This document shows positions 10,264-19,187 of a stretch of DNA of 64,000 bases, piece after piece; positions within the stretch are counted from its first letter, which is position 1, and every line of letters begins with the position of its first letter. Source of the DNA: Streptomyces tuirus (lineage in GTDB: Bacteria > Actinomycetota > Actinomycetes > Streptomycetales > Streptomycetaceae); assembly GCA_018195615.1 (NCBI GenBank), contig JAGTPG010000001.1, positions 1,550,001 through 1,614,000 of the forward strand. The letters are read 5' to 3'. The notes below the pieces were generated by a model, which saw nothing but the letters and a program-made list of their open reading frames with translations, ran no database searches and was not told the origin of the DNA. The translations under genes and the position numbers were made by a program.

Positions 10264-10596
10264 CTAGGCAGTCCCGGCAGTCCCATTGATCCGGTCGATG
10301 GCCTGCCGAGCCTGCTCCGCCGGCGGCCTCGACGGCAACGACGACACCGACGCCGACGCAGCCGTCACCGCCGGCGGCTGCTCCCCCGCCGGCTTGGCAT
10401 GCGCGGCGACCCGCGACGACCGCAACCGATGGCTCACCGCCTCCTCCAACGTCACGGGCCGCCGCATCTGGGACGCCAGCCGCCCCGCCTCCTGGCCGAG
10501 ACGGGCCACGTCCTCCCAGGGCAGCCGCACCACCAGCGTCAGCTCGGCCTCGCCGTCGGGCAGTGCGTGCATGGGAGGAGTAACTCGGTCGTTCAT
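10264..10596 (-). CDS. Conserved hypothetical protein
   Basis: A 110-residue soluble protein starting at the ATG at 10596. The first 60 residues look folded: a beta-like segment AELTLVVRLPWEDVARLGQE followed by a helix and TLEEAVSHRLRSS. The second half is low-complexity Ala/Pro/Ser and ends in QAIDRINGTAGTA. A GAGGAA site precedes the start at long spacing. I do not recognise the family; the short strand-helix layout could be a small DNA-binding or antitoxin-like protein, but nothing in the sequence proves it. It is divergent from the rhomboid gene. Confidence 0.6.
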   Translation of the reverse strand: MNDRVTPPMHALPDGEAELTLVVRLPWEDVARLGQEAGRLASQMRRPVTLEEAVSHRLRSSRVAAHAKPAGEQPPAVTAASASVSSLPSRPPAEQARQAIDRINGTAGTA

Positions 10597-10730
10597 CGCC
10601 TGTTCCTCACGTCGGCCCCGCGACCCGCCTTCCCCGCGCCGCGGGCGGTTGCCGACACATACGCACGCCCGCACGACCGCGTTCAGCCGCGTCCCCGATT
10701 CACCGGCGACTCACCGGGCACACGTGGGGT

Positions 10731-11549
10731 GTGGTCATCCCCGTCCATGACGTGAACCCCGTACGGCGCACCCCCTGGGTGACGTACGCCCTGCTCGTCG
10801 CCAACTTCGTCGTGTTCCTGCGCACCCCCGGCATGGCCGGCTCCGTGACCGGCGAGAGCAGCCTGGCCCAGTTGTGCCACCTCCAGGCCTTCCTGGACCA
10901 CTACGCGGCCGTGCCACGGGAGCTGATTGGCCATCAGATGCCACGGCTGGTGCCCACGGGCGACGTCGGGGTGGGCGCGCAGGGAGCGGGCTGCGTGGTC
11001 GGCCCGCCGGCCTACGACAAGTCTCCGGAACTGAGCGTCCTGACGGCGATGTTCCTGCACGGCAGCTGGCTGCACCTGCTGGGCAACATGCTGTTCCTGT
11101 GGATCTTCGGCAACAACGTCGAGGACCGCATGGGCCACCTCCGCTTCCTGCTCTTCTACCTCGTCTGCGGCTGTGCGGCGTCGTACGGCTTCGCGCTCCT
11201 GAACGCCGACTCGAGCACCCCGCTGATCGGCGCGTCGGGAGCGATCGCCGGGGTGCTGGGCGCCTATCTCGTGCTCTACCCGAGGGCCCGGGTGTGGGTC
11301 CTCGTCCCGTTCCTGATCTTCCTGCCGCTGCGGCTGCCGGCCTGGATCGTGCTGGGTCTCTGGTTCGCGCTCCAGGCGGTGTACTCGTCCGGCGAGGGCC
11401 TCTCCGACGCCGGCTCGGTGGCGTACGCGGCCCACATCGTCGGCTTCGTCGCCGGCATGCTCATCGCCTGGCCCCTGCGCCCCGGCACACCGCCCCCTCC
11501 CGAGCCCCGGGGCATCCTCTTCGGCAGGCAGGCCCGGCCCGGTAGGTAG
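10731..11549 (+). CDS. Rhomboid-family intramembrane serine protease
   Basis: A 272-residue membrane protein starting with GTG at 10731. It shows the rhomboid HGSWLHLLGNMLFLWIFGNN motif in the second core helix, the catalytic serine in GASGAIAGVLG and the catalytic histidine in AHIVGFVAGM, with about six membrane helices and a hydrophilic loop of about 70 residues after the first. These enzymes cut single-pass membrane proteins within the bilayer. No partner substrate is evident nearby. The C-terminal 20 residues are a Pro/Arg cytoplasmic tail. Confidence 0.9.
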   Translation: MVIPVHDVNPVRRTPWVTYALLVANFVVFLRTPGMAGSVTGESSLAQLCHLQAFLDHYAAVPRELIGHQMPRLVPTGDVGVGAQGAGCVVGPPAYDKSPELSVLTAMFLHGSWLHLLGNMLFLWIFGNNVEDRMGHLRFLLFYLVCGCAASYGFALLNADSSTPLIGASGAIAGVLGAYLVLYPRARVWVLVPFLIFLPLRLPAWIVLGLWFALQAVYSSGEGLSDAGSVAYAAHIVGFVAGMLIAWPLRPGTPPPPEPRGILFGRQARPGR

Positions 11550-11581
11550 GTAGAGGTAGACAGATCCTTCGCGCCGATCCG

Positions 11582-12648
11582 TCAGCGGGCGGTCCGCGTG
11601 TGGACGTACTCCACCAGCCGCGTCAGCGCGTCCGGGTCCGTGGACGGCATGACGCCGTGGCCGAGGTTGAAGACGTGGCCCTCCAGGCCGGCCGCCGTGT
11701 CCAGGACCTCGCGGGTCTTGGTCTCGACGGCCGCCGTGGAGGCGAACAGCACGGTCGGGTCGAGGTTGCCCTGGAGTGCCTTGCCGGGGCCGACGCGGCG
11801 GGCGGCCTCGTCCAGCGGGACGCGCCAGTCGACGCCGACGACGTCCGCGCCGGCCTCACCCATGAGCCCCAGCAGCTCGCCGGTGCCGACGCCGAAGTGG
11901 ATGCGCGGGACGCCGTAACCGGCGACGGCCTCGAAGACCTTCGCCGACGCGGGCAGCACCGAGCGCCGGTAGTCGGCGGGGGCCAGCGCACCGGCCCAGG
12001 AGTCGAACAGCTGGACCGCGGAGGCGCCCGCCTCGATCTGCACCTTCAGGAAGGCGGCCGTGATGTCGGCGAGACGGTCGAGCAGGTCGGCCCACAGCTC
12101 GGGGTCGCCGTACATCATCGCCTTGGCGTTCTCGTACGTCCGGGACGGGCCGCCCTCGACGAGGTAGCTGGCGAGGGTGAAGGGGGCGCCGGCGAAGCCG
12201 ATCAGGGGCGTGGCGCCGAGCTCGCGGGTGAGCAGGCCGATGGCCTCGGTGACGTAGGAGACGTCCTCCGGGTCAGGTCGCGGAGCTGCGCCAGGTCCGC
12301 GCGGGTGCGGATCGGGCGCTCGACGACCGGGCCGACACCGGGCTTGATGTCGAGGTCGATGCCGATGGCCTTGAGCGGGACGACGATGTCGCTGAAGTAG
12401 ATCGCCGCGTCCACGCCGTGCCGGCGCACCGGCTGGAGCGTGATCTCGGTGACCAGCTCGGGCCGCATGCAGGACTCCAGCATCGGGACGCCCTCGCGCA
12501 CCTTGCGGTACTCCGGCAGTGAGCGCCCGGCCTGCCGCATGAACCACACCGGGGTGTGCGGGACGGGCTCGCGCCGGCAGGCCTTGAGGAAGGCGGAGTC
12601 GTACGGGGCGGACGGCTGCTGGGCCCGGGGGGCGTCGTTGGCACTCAC
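11582..12648 (-). CDS. hemE: Uroporphyrinogen decarboxylase HemE, frameshifted at 12270-12272
   Basis: Corrected length is 355 residues, the normal size for HemE. The N-terminus has the conserved [20 protein letters not shown], which includes the substrate-binding arginines, and the remainder ([45 protein letters not shown]) is in the other frame. One G is missing from the plus-strand run at 12270-12272; restoring it gives [17 protein letters not shown]. Because heme synthesis is essential or nearly so, this break is best read as a sequence error. HemE makes coproporphyrinogen III for HemY and HemQ encoded at 5.4-7.6 kb. The GTG start is at 12648. Confidence 0.9.
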
Positions 12649-12749
12649 GGGGCAAGTTTCGCACGCCGCCGATGGGCGTGATTCAGCCCCTGGAGAGGCG
12701 CGGGGTGTCTAGGCCCGCACCCGGGCTCCGGTCCCCGTAATCTTCCCGC

Positions 12750-13424
12750 ATGGCTGCGGCTCAGGGACGACTGTCGGACGGCGCTGGCGGAATGGACGAA
12801 GCGAAGGACACCGAGAAAGACCGGCGGGAGGCGGACGCCACCCCGCTGCCCTTCCGGGCCGCCGTCGAGGCGCTCCGGGCGGCGCGGCTGCGGCCCCAGA
12901 TCGAGATCGAGCCGACGCCCCCGCCCAAGCGGCTCGCCCCCTGCTCCTACGCGCTGGAGGCCGCGGTCGTCGACGGTGACCAGGACCTGGCCGACGGCCG
13001 GCTGGTGCTGCTGCACGACCCGGCCGGGCACGACGCCTGGCAGGGCACGTTCCGGCTGGTGACGCTGGTGCGCGCGGAACTGGAGCCGGAGATGGCCGCG
13101 GACCCGCTGCTGCCGGAGGTGTGCTGGTCCTGGCTGACCGGCGCGCTCCAGGCGCGGGGGCTGACGTACGGGGAGCCGAGCGGCACGGTCACGCGGGCGA
13201 GCTCCCACTACTTCGGCGGGCTGTCCGCGCGCCCCGCCGCCTCGCAGATCGAGATCCGGGCGTCGTGGACGCCGCGCGAGGGCCTGGGCGGAGTTCCGGA
13301 CACGGCCGCGCACCTGGCGTCCTGGTGCGATCTGCTCGCCCAGGTCGCGGGGCTGCCGCCGGCCGGGCCCGGCGACGCGTCGGTGGTGACGCTGCCGCAG
13401 CGGCGGGGCCCGCAGTCCCGCTGA
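12750..13424 (+). CDS. DUF3000 family protein
   Basis: A 224-residue soluble protein that begins at 12750, divergent from hemE. After a variable 30-residue leader it shows the conserved core LPFRAAVEALRAARLRPQIE then EIEPTPPPKRLAPCSYALEA, the central DGRLVLLHDPAGHDAWQGTF, and the C-terminal SWTPREGLGG and HLASWCDLLAQVAGLPP. The family is restricted to actinobacteria and has no assigned function. The neighbourhood (hemE, RNase D, whiI) is one I recall as conserved in Streptomyces. Confidence 0.82.
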   Translation: MAAAQGRLSDGAGGMDEAKDTEKDRREADATPLPFRAAVEALRAARLRPQIEIEPTPPPKRLAPCSYALEAAVVDGDQDLADGRLVLLHDPAGHDAWQGTFRLVTLVRAELEPEMAADPLLPEVCWSWLTGALQARGLTYGEPSGTVTRASSHYFGGLSARPAASQIEIRASWTPREGLGGVPDTAAHLASWCDLLAQVAGLPPAGPGDASVVTLPQRRGPQSR

Positions 13425-13475
13425 TCAGCCCCGTCCTGATCGACCCCTTCCTGATCGACCCCGTCCTGATCGACC
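13421..13475 (+). repeat. 15-bp tandem repeat, about 3.7 copies
   Basis: Units ctgatcagccccgtc, ctgatcgaccccttc and ctgatcgaccccgtc, plus a partial copy, start at 13421, 13436, 13451 and 13466. The array overlaps the TGA of the DUF3000 gene. If the stop were lost, it would encode short Asp/Arg/Pro repeats. Confidence 0.8.
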
Positions 13476-13766
13476 TTGCACGAGACGGTCAACGCCGGCC
13501 GGTCGACGATCACACTCGCGTCCCCCTCTTGGCCGAATCACTTTGTCGATACGGCCACTTTCGACCGTGTACCGACGCAGAGCGAAACCGTTCGACCTTC
13601 GAATGATCGACCGCGTGTCCGAATTGCACGGATTGTTATCACCGATTCGTGATCATTCTCTAAAGGCGGACGGGTTCGGTGCCGAAGACGACTGTGACCT
13701 TGAAAAGCACGGTTCGTCCCGGCTTCACCCCCACGAGCCGGCCCCGTCCCGCACCCAGGAGGCCTG
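13476..13766 (+). promoter_or_regulatory. whiI upstream region with WhiG-type promoter (TAAA at 13661-13664, GCCGAAGA at 13681-13688)
   Basis: TAAA and GCCGAAGA are separated by exactly 16 bp, matching the flagellar-type consensus TAAA-N15/16-GCCGATAA used by the sporulation sigma factor WhiG, which is known to transcribe whiI in S. coelicolor. An AGGAGG-like site at 13757-13762 precedes the GTG start at 13767. The rest of the spacer from 13476 is AT-richer than its surroundings and holds no other motif I recognise. Confidence 0.75.
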
Positions 13767-14428
13767 GTGTCCGTTCTCCTCGAGCAGCCCGCAAGCCTGG
13801 TCGCCTACCGCCCGAACAAGCCCACCGCCATGGTGGTCGTGGCCGACCCGCGCGTTCGCTCCACCGTCACTCGCCATCTGTGGGCGCTCGGTGTGCGCGA
13901 TGTGATCGAGGCCTCGTCCGTCGCGGAGGCTCGTCCCCGCATCGGCAACCCCCGAGACATCTGCGTCGCCGACGTCCACCTGCCCGACGGCTCCGGCCTC
14001 ACCCTCTTGTCGGAGACCCGCGCCGCGGGCTGGCCCAACGGGCTCGCCCTCTCCGCCGCCGACGACATCGGCGCCGTGCGCAACGCGCTCGCCGGCGGAG
14101 TGAAGGGCTACGTCGTCACCGGCACCCGCACCAACGTCGGGCTCCCCACCCGGCCGGGCGCCGCCCCATCGGCGCCGCCGCCGCACGCCTGCACCACCGC
14201 CGCCCGGGTGCCCCGAGCCACCCGGGCGGCTACCGCGAGCTGTCCGGCCGCGAGGTCGAGGTGCTGCGACTGGTCGCCGAGGGCCAGTCCAACAAGGCGA
14301 TCGGCGTCTCGATGGGGCTGTCCGCCCTGACGGTCAAGAGCCACCTCGCCCGCATCGCCCGCAAGCTCGGCACGGGCGACCGGGCCGGGATGGTCGCGGT
14401 GGCGCTGCGCACCGGGATCATCCACTGA
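13767..14428 (+). CDS. whiI: Sporulation response regulator WhiI, frameshifted at 14164-14167
   Basis: Corrected length is 220 residues, as I recall for WhiI. The receiver domain is atypical: the usual acidic pair near strand 1 is reduced to VVVADPRVRS, while the central aspartate region ICVADVHLPDGSG is kept. A LuxR-type HTH follows (LSGREVEVLRLVAEGQSNKAI, then SALTVKSHLARIARKLGTGDR). A C is missing from CCCC at 14164-14167, which splits the linker; restored it reads GAAPIGAAAARLHHRRPGAP. WhiI is needed for aerial hyphae to form mature spores and acts with BldM. A WhiG-type promoter and a strong terminator frame the gene, supporting the assignment. Confidence 0.85.
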
Positions 14429-14463
14429 CCCGGTCCCCGATGACCCTTTGTGATCATTCGCTC

Positions 14464-14498
14464 ACGTGAACGGGGCCGGCCGTCGATCCCGTTCACGT
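14464..14498 (+). terminator. Stem-loop downstream of whiI
   Basis: ACGTGAACGGG (14464-14474) pairs perfectly with CCCGTTCACGT (14488-14498) across a 13-bp loop, 35 bp after the whiI stop. No T-run follows, as usual in Streptomyces. Confidence 0.75.
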
Positions 14499-14615
14499 CT
14501 CTCCCTGCTCGCGAACCCCTGTCCTTCCCCGACCTGACTGGTTTGCGACCCTCGAGTGCCCGTCGCCGGAACGTTCCGTCGGCGGGCGCTGTCCATACAC
14601 GGATACCCTTGACAT

Positions 14616-15904
14616 GTGACCGACGCCCACGAGACCGCAGCAGACAGCTCACTGCGAACCACCGGAGGCGCCCCTCCGGACGACGGCGGAACTTCTGCTA
14701 CGGAGGCGCCGATCCCTTTGCTGGAGCCGCGTGAGGGCATTCCGCCCGTGATCGCGGACGAGGCCGCCCTGGCCCGGGTGACCGCCGCCTTCGAGGCGGG
14801 CACCGGCCCGGTCGCCGTCGACGCCGAGCGGGCGTCCGGCTACCGCTACGGCCAGCGCGCCTACCTGGTGCAGCTGCGCCGCCAAGGCGCCGGAACGGCT
14901 CTCATCGACCCCGTCGCCTGCCCCGACCTGTCCGCCCTCGGCGAGGCCCTGTCCGGCGTCGAGTGGGTGCTGCACGCCGCCACCCAGGACCTGCCCTGCC
15001 TGCGCGAGATAGGCATGGTGCCTGCACGGCTGTTCGACACCGAGCTGGCCGGCCGGCTCGCCGGGTTCCCCGGGTCGGCCTCGGGGCGATGGTCGAGAGC
15101 GTCCTCGGTTTCGTCCTGGAGAAGGGACACTCCGCCGTCGACTGGTCCACCCGTCCGCTGCCCGAGCCGTGGCTGCGGTACGCGGCGCTGGACGTCGAGC
15201 TGCTCGTCGACCTGCGCGACGCGCTGGAGAAGGAACTGGACCGGCAGGGCAAGCTGGACTGGGCCCAGCAGGAGTTCGAGGCGATCGCCTCGGCCCCGCC
15301 GCCGGAGCCCCGCAAGGACCCCTGGCGGCGTACGTCCGGGATGCACAAGGTGCGCCGGCGGCGGCAGCTGGCCGTCGTACGGGAGCTGTGGCAGACCCGG
15401 GACCGGATCGCGCAGCGGCGGGACGTCTCGCCCGGCAAGGTGCTCGGGGACGCGGCGATCGTGGAGGCCGCGCTGGCTCTTCCGGCCAACGTGCACGCCC
15501 TCGCCGCGCTGAACGGTTTCGGACACCGGATGGGCAAGCGGCAGCTGGAGCAGTGGCAGTCGGCGGTGGATCGCGCGAAGGCCTTGACCGAGGCGCAGTT
15601 GCCGCAGCCGGGGCAGCCGGTCGCGGGGCCGCCGCCGCCGCGTGCCTGGGCCGACAAGGATCCTGCGGCCGCGGCTCGGTTGTCGGCGGCGCGGGCCGCC
15701 GTTTCCGCGCTCGCCGAGGAGCTCGCCATGCCGCAGGAGAACCTGATCACGCCGGACACGGTGCGGCGGGTCTGCTGGGAGCCGCCTGCGGTTGTCGACG
15801 CCGAGTCCGTGGCGGCTGCGCTGGCCGGTCACGGGGCTCGCGCTTGGCAGGTCGAGCAGGTTGCGCCCGTTCTGGTGGAAGCGCTGTCCGCCCAGTCGCC
15901 CTAG
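14616..15904 (+). CDS. Ribonuclease D-like 3'-5' exonuclease with HRDC domain, frameshifted at 15068-15071
   Basis: Corrected length is 429 residues. The DEDD exonuclease domain shows VAVDAERA (first D and E), the second aspartate in LHAATQDLPCLREIG, and the YAALDVELLVDL motif (third D with the preceding Tyr). An HRDC domain follows (RELWQTRDRIAQRRDVSPGK and on). One C is missing from the run at 15068-15071; restored, the junction reads LAGFPRVGLGAMVESVLGF. RNase D trims 3' ends of structured RNAs. The start is the GTG at 14616. It converges on the sugar-ABC gene at 15938. Confidence 0.88.
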
Positions 15905-15937
15905 GGGGTTCTCCTCGTCGGCGGCTGCGGGGCGTCA

Positions 15938-16768
15938 TCACTTGGTCGCTCCCTTGGTGAAGCCGTTGTAGATGAACCGCTGCAGGAACAGGAAGACGAT
16001 CAAGGTCGGGGCGATGACGAGGATCGCCCCCGCCGAGATGGTCTCCCAGTGGGCGCCGAAGGGGCCCTTGAAGCGGAACAGGGACGTCGAGATCACGCCA
16101 AGATCTTCCGAGGGCATGTAGAGGAACGGGATGTAGAAGTCGTTGTAGGTGGTGATGCCCTTGACGATCACCACCGTCGCGATCGCCGGCTTCAGCAACG
16201 GGAAGATGATCTTGCGGTAGATCGTGAAGGCGTTGGCACCGTCCAGGCGGGCCGCTTCGTCCAGCGAGGTCGGGATGGACCGGACGAACTGCAGGAAGAT
16301 GTAGATCGAGACGATGTCCGTGCCCATGTAGAGGGCGATCGGTGCCCACAGGCTGTCGAACATGCCGAAGCTGTTCACGATCTGGAAGGTCGCCACCTGG
16401 GTCGTGACGCCGGGGACCAGCGCGGCGATCAGGAACAGGGCCACGACCAGCTTCCTGAAGCGGAAGGTGAAGCGGTCGATCGCGTACGCCGTCATCGAGC
16501 CGATCAGGACCGTGCCGCCGATGGCGAAGAGCAGGATGACCGCCGTGTTGGCGAACGCCGAGAGCATCCGGCCGTCCTGGAACGCCGTCGCGTAGTTGTG
16601 AAAGTCGATCAGGTTGTCGGGGAGGGCGAGGGCTCCGCTGCCGTTCGCCATCTCCCGCTCGGACTTCAGGGACGTCAGGAGTACGGCCGCCAGCGGGAGC
16701 AGGACCACCACCGTCGCGGCGATGAGGGACAGGTACACCAGCGTCCGGGCCACTGCGCGGCGAGTCAT
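15938..16768 (-). CDS. Carbohydrate ABC transporter permease (MalG type)
   Basis: A 276-residue protein with six membrane helices. The cytoplasmic EAA loop, EAARLDGANAFTIYRKIIFPL, docks the transport ATPase, and the C-terminus FLFLQRFIYNGFTKGATK is the standard MalG-type ending. Its ATG overlaps the TGA of the partner permease. No ATPase gene is in the cluster, which is normal in Streptomyces, where a shared MsiK-type ATPase energises many sugar importers. With its neighbours it probably imports manno- or other beta-linked oligosaccharides. Confidence 0.9.
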   Translation of the reverse strand: MTRRAVARTLVYLSLIAATVVVLLPLAAVLLTSLKSEREMANGSGALALPDNLIDFHNYATAFQDGRMLSAFANTAVILLFAIGGTVLIGSMTAYAIDRFTFRFRKLVVALFLIAALVPGVTTQVATFQIVNSFGMFDSLWAPIALYMGTDIVSIYIFLQFVRSIPTSLDEAARLDGANAFTIYRKIIFPLLKPAIATVVIVKGITTYNDFYIPFLYMPSEDLGVISTSLFRFKGPFGAHWETISAGAILVIAPTLIVFLFLQRFIYNGFTKGATK

Positions 16769-17711
16769 ACGAGGTCCACCTTGTCGTCGGGGACGAGGCG
16801 CCGCTGGACCCAGGTCACCGCCAGGACGATCAGCAGCAGCACGACCGCGGCCGCCGACGCGAGCCCCGTCTTGTTGAACTGGAAGGCCAGCTTCACGGTC
16901 TGGATCACGAAGGTCTCGGTGCCGGTCGCCCCGCCGGTCATGATGTACGGGATCTCGAAGACCGAGAGCGAGCCGGAGATCGAGAGGATCACCGTCAGGG
17001 ACAGCACCGGTTTGATGCCGGGCGCGATGATGTGGCGGAACTGGTGCCAGCGGTTCGCGCCGTCCAGCTCGGCCGCCTCGTAGAGCTCGCCGGGATGGAC
17101 TGGATCGCGCCCAGGAAGAGGACGAAGTTCAGGCCCAGGTAGCGCCAGACCGAGACGGCGGCGAGGGAGGTGTTCGCCGACGTCGGGGTGCCGAGCCACG
17201 CGCGGTCCGTCTCGATGCCGAGGAGGCCGAGGACCGAGTCGAGGGTGCCGCCGTCCTGGAAGAAGTAGAGGAAGACGAAGCCGATCGCCACCCCGTTGAT
17301 CAGGTACGGGAAGAACAGCACGCCCTTGAAGAAGTTCCGGAAGCGGACGTCGAAGCTGAGGATCGTGGCGAAGTAGAGCGCGGCGACGATCTGGAAGACC
17401 GACGCCGCCAGGTAGTAGCCGCTGACCCAGAAGACCTCGAACAGGTCGGAGCGGGTGAAGAGTTCGGCGTAGTTCTCGGCGCCCGTGTAGTGCAGCTCGG
17501 GGCTCACGCCGTCCCAGTCGGTGAAGCTGTACGCCACCATGTTGGCGATCGGCGCGTACGTGAAGACGATCAGCAGCGTGAGCGGGGCGAGCAGGAAGAG
17601 CCAGGGGGTGGCCCCGCGCCACCGGCGTGCGGAGCGCGGGGCGGGGGCCGGTCCGGGTGCGGGCGGCCCGGGAACCGACTCCCGGGCCGCCTTCCGGGTC
17701 GTGTCCGTCAT
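16765..17711 (-). CDS. Carbohydrate ABC transporter permease (MalF type), frameshifted at 17092-17094
   Basis: Corrected length is 315 residues. The N-terminal 210 residues (starting MTDTTRKAARESV, with the helix WLFLLAPLTLLIVFTYAPI) are in one frame; the EAA loop YEAAELDGANRWHQFRHIIAP and the last two helices are in another. One G is missing from the plus-strand run at 17092-17094; restored, the junction reads GAIQSIPGELYEAAELDGAN. Its ATG overlaps the stop of the binding-protein gene and its stop overlaps the MalG-type start, so all three are translationally coupled. Confidence 0.88.
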
Positions 17712-19024
17712 CAGGACCCCAGGGACTGCTGGGTCTCGGTCCACTTCTTCGCGAGACCGTTCAGGAAGTCGTCCAGGCTGCCCTTGGTGGCACCGCGGGC
17801 GAGGTCGACGAGGTCCTGGCGGTAGTCGGGCTTGTTGATGCCGACCTCGGACTGGTTGTCGATGGTCTTCACCTCGGCGCCCTTGGTGTCGTCGAGGTCG
17901 AGGATCCTCACCCCGGCCTCCTCGTACGGCTTCAGGACGTCGGGCAGCGGGGCGGACTTGAGCGGGGACAGTGCCAGGTTGTCCGCCGCGTAGCCGGACT
18001 TGTCGGTGAACCAGTCGATCCAGGCGCGGGCGGCGGCCTTGTGCTCGGAGTGGATGTTGACGGCCTGGTTGTAGTCGGGCAGCGCCACCGCGCAGAACGT
18101 GCCGTTCTTGTGGGCCGGGAAGGGCATGAACCCGATGTCGCCGGGGTTCGCGCCGGCCTGCTTCGCCGCGCCCCGCATCTGGATCACGGCCCAGGAGCCG
18201 AGCCACATCGTGGCGATCTCCCCCTTGGCCAGCTTGGGCTTGGACGCCTCCCAGTTGGTGGTCGTCGGGTCCTTCTCGGCGAGCCCTTCGCGCACGATGT
18301 CGTAGAGCAGCGTGTCGGCTGTCCGCAGGTCGGAACCCTCGGCCCACGGGTCGCCCTCGGCGAGCTTCGTGGTGGCCTGTTCGTCGCAGCTCACCGAGCC
18401 GTTGACCTGCGTCCACTGGGTGAGCGGCCACATGTCCTTGAAGTTGGTGTAGTACGGGATCGCGTCGGTCCCGGACTTGATCGCCTTGAGGCCGGCGAGG
18501 AACTCGGCCGGGGTCTTCGGCCAGTCGGTGATGCCGGCTTCCCGCCACACCTTCCTGTTGTAGATGAAGCCCGGGACCGCGCCGAGCGGGCTCTGGCCGT
18601 AGACCTTGCCTTCGACCGTGGTGTAGTCGGTGAAACGGTATTTCTCGCTCCGCTCGGTCTGACTGCCCAGCGAGGCGAAGAACTTGGGGTAGTCCTTCTT
18701 CTCGATCACCCCGGGGATCATGAGGACGTCGCCGTAGTTCTCCGTGTTCATACGGATCTTGACTTCGCCCTCGTAGTCGGTGATGCCGTCGAACTCGACC
18801 TTCACCTCGGGATAGGTCTTGTTGAACTCCGCGGCGTACTTCTTCATCGTCCCGTCCTGCACGAGGTCGGTCCGGTGGGTGAGGACGGTGATGGTTCCGC
18901 TGACCTTGCTGGGGTCGTCGGGCGCCTCGGCATCCGCGCCCTTCGAGGTGCCTCCGGTGCCGGTGCAGCCCGAGGCGAGCAGGGCGGCGCCCACGGCGAG
19001 GGCGAGGACGGTACGGCGGTTCAT
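17711..19024 (-). CDS. Sugar-binding lipoprotein of an ABC transporter
   Basis: The 437-residue protein has a signal peptide ending in the lipobox LLASGC, then an extracellular solute-binding family 1 fold (VSGTITVLTHRTDLVQDGT, later YPEVKVEFDGITDYEGEVK). I chose ATG 19024 because GGAG sits about 9 bases upstream; ATG 19030 is also possible. The operon (binding protein, then two permeases) is divergent from a beta-mannosidase and its LacI regulator. That suggests an oligosaccharide with beta-mannosyl ends as ligand, but this is inference from neighbours. Confidence 0.88.
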   Translation of the reverse strand: MNRRTVLALAVGAALLASGCTGTGGTSKGADAEAPDDPSKVSGTITVLTHRTDLVQDGTMKKYAAEFNKTYPEVKVEFDGITDYEGEVKIRMNTENYGDVLMIPGVIEKKDYPKFFASLGSQTERSEKYRFTDYTTVEGKVYGQSPLGAVPGFIYNRKVWREAGITDWPKTPAEFLAGLKAIKSGTDAIPYYTNFKDMWPLTQWTQVNGSVSCDEQATTKLAEGDPWAEGSDLRTADTLLYDIVREGLAEKDPTTTNWEASKPKLAKGEIATMWLGSWAVIQMRGAAKQAGANPGDIGFMPFPAHKNGTFCAVALPDYNQAVNIHSEHKAAARAWIDWFTDKSGYAADNLALSPLKSAPLPDVLKPYEEAGVRILDLDDTKGAEVKTIDNQSEVGINKPDYRQDLVDLARGATKGSLDDFLNGLAKKWTETQQSLGS

Positions 19025-19095
19025 GTGCATCAGCTCCGTTCGCGGAGAGGAACTCGGGACGGAAGAGCACGTGCGGTATGGCTGGTTCGGCACTC

Positions 19096-19119
19096 TGACA
19101 GCGCTTTCTCAACCGGTAA
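19096..19119 (+). promoter_or_regulatory. Putative LacI-family operator region in the divergent promoter
   Basis: TGACAGCGCTTTC (19096-19108) is followed at 19112-19119 by ACCGGTAA, and a second AACCGGT lies near 19167. The same two words, TGACAGCGCTTTC and ACCGGTAA, recur together upstream of the LplABC operon at 62483-62529. The likely reader here is the LacI-type regulator at 21577. Confidence 0.55.
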
Positions 19120-19187
19120 AGTCCCATTCCCGCCAAGGATGCGAAACCTGTACACGACTCTTCACTGAACCGGTCAAGGGAGTGCGC

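Noticed and set aside
11582..12648. hemE as a real pseudogene or as programmed frameshifting
   Set aside because: The break is a one-base loss in a G run, identical in kind to more than 20 others here, with no slippery heptamer or downstream structure that recurs.
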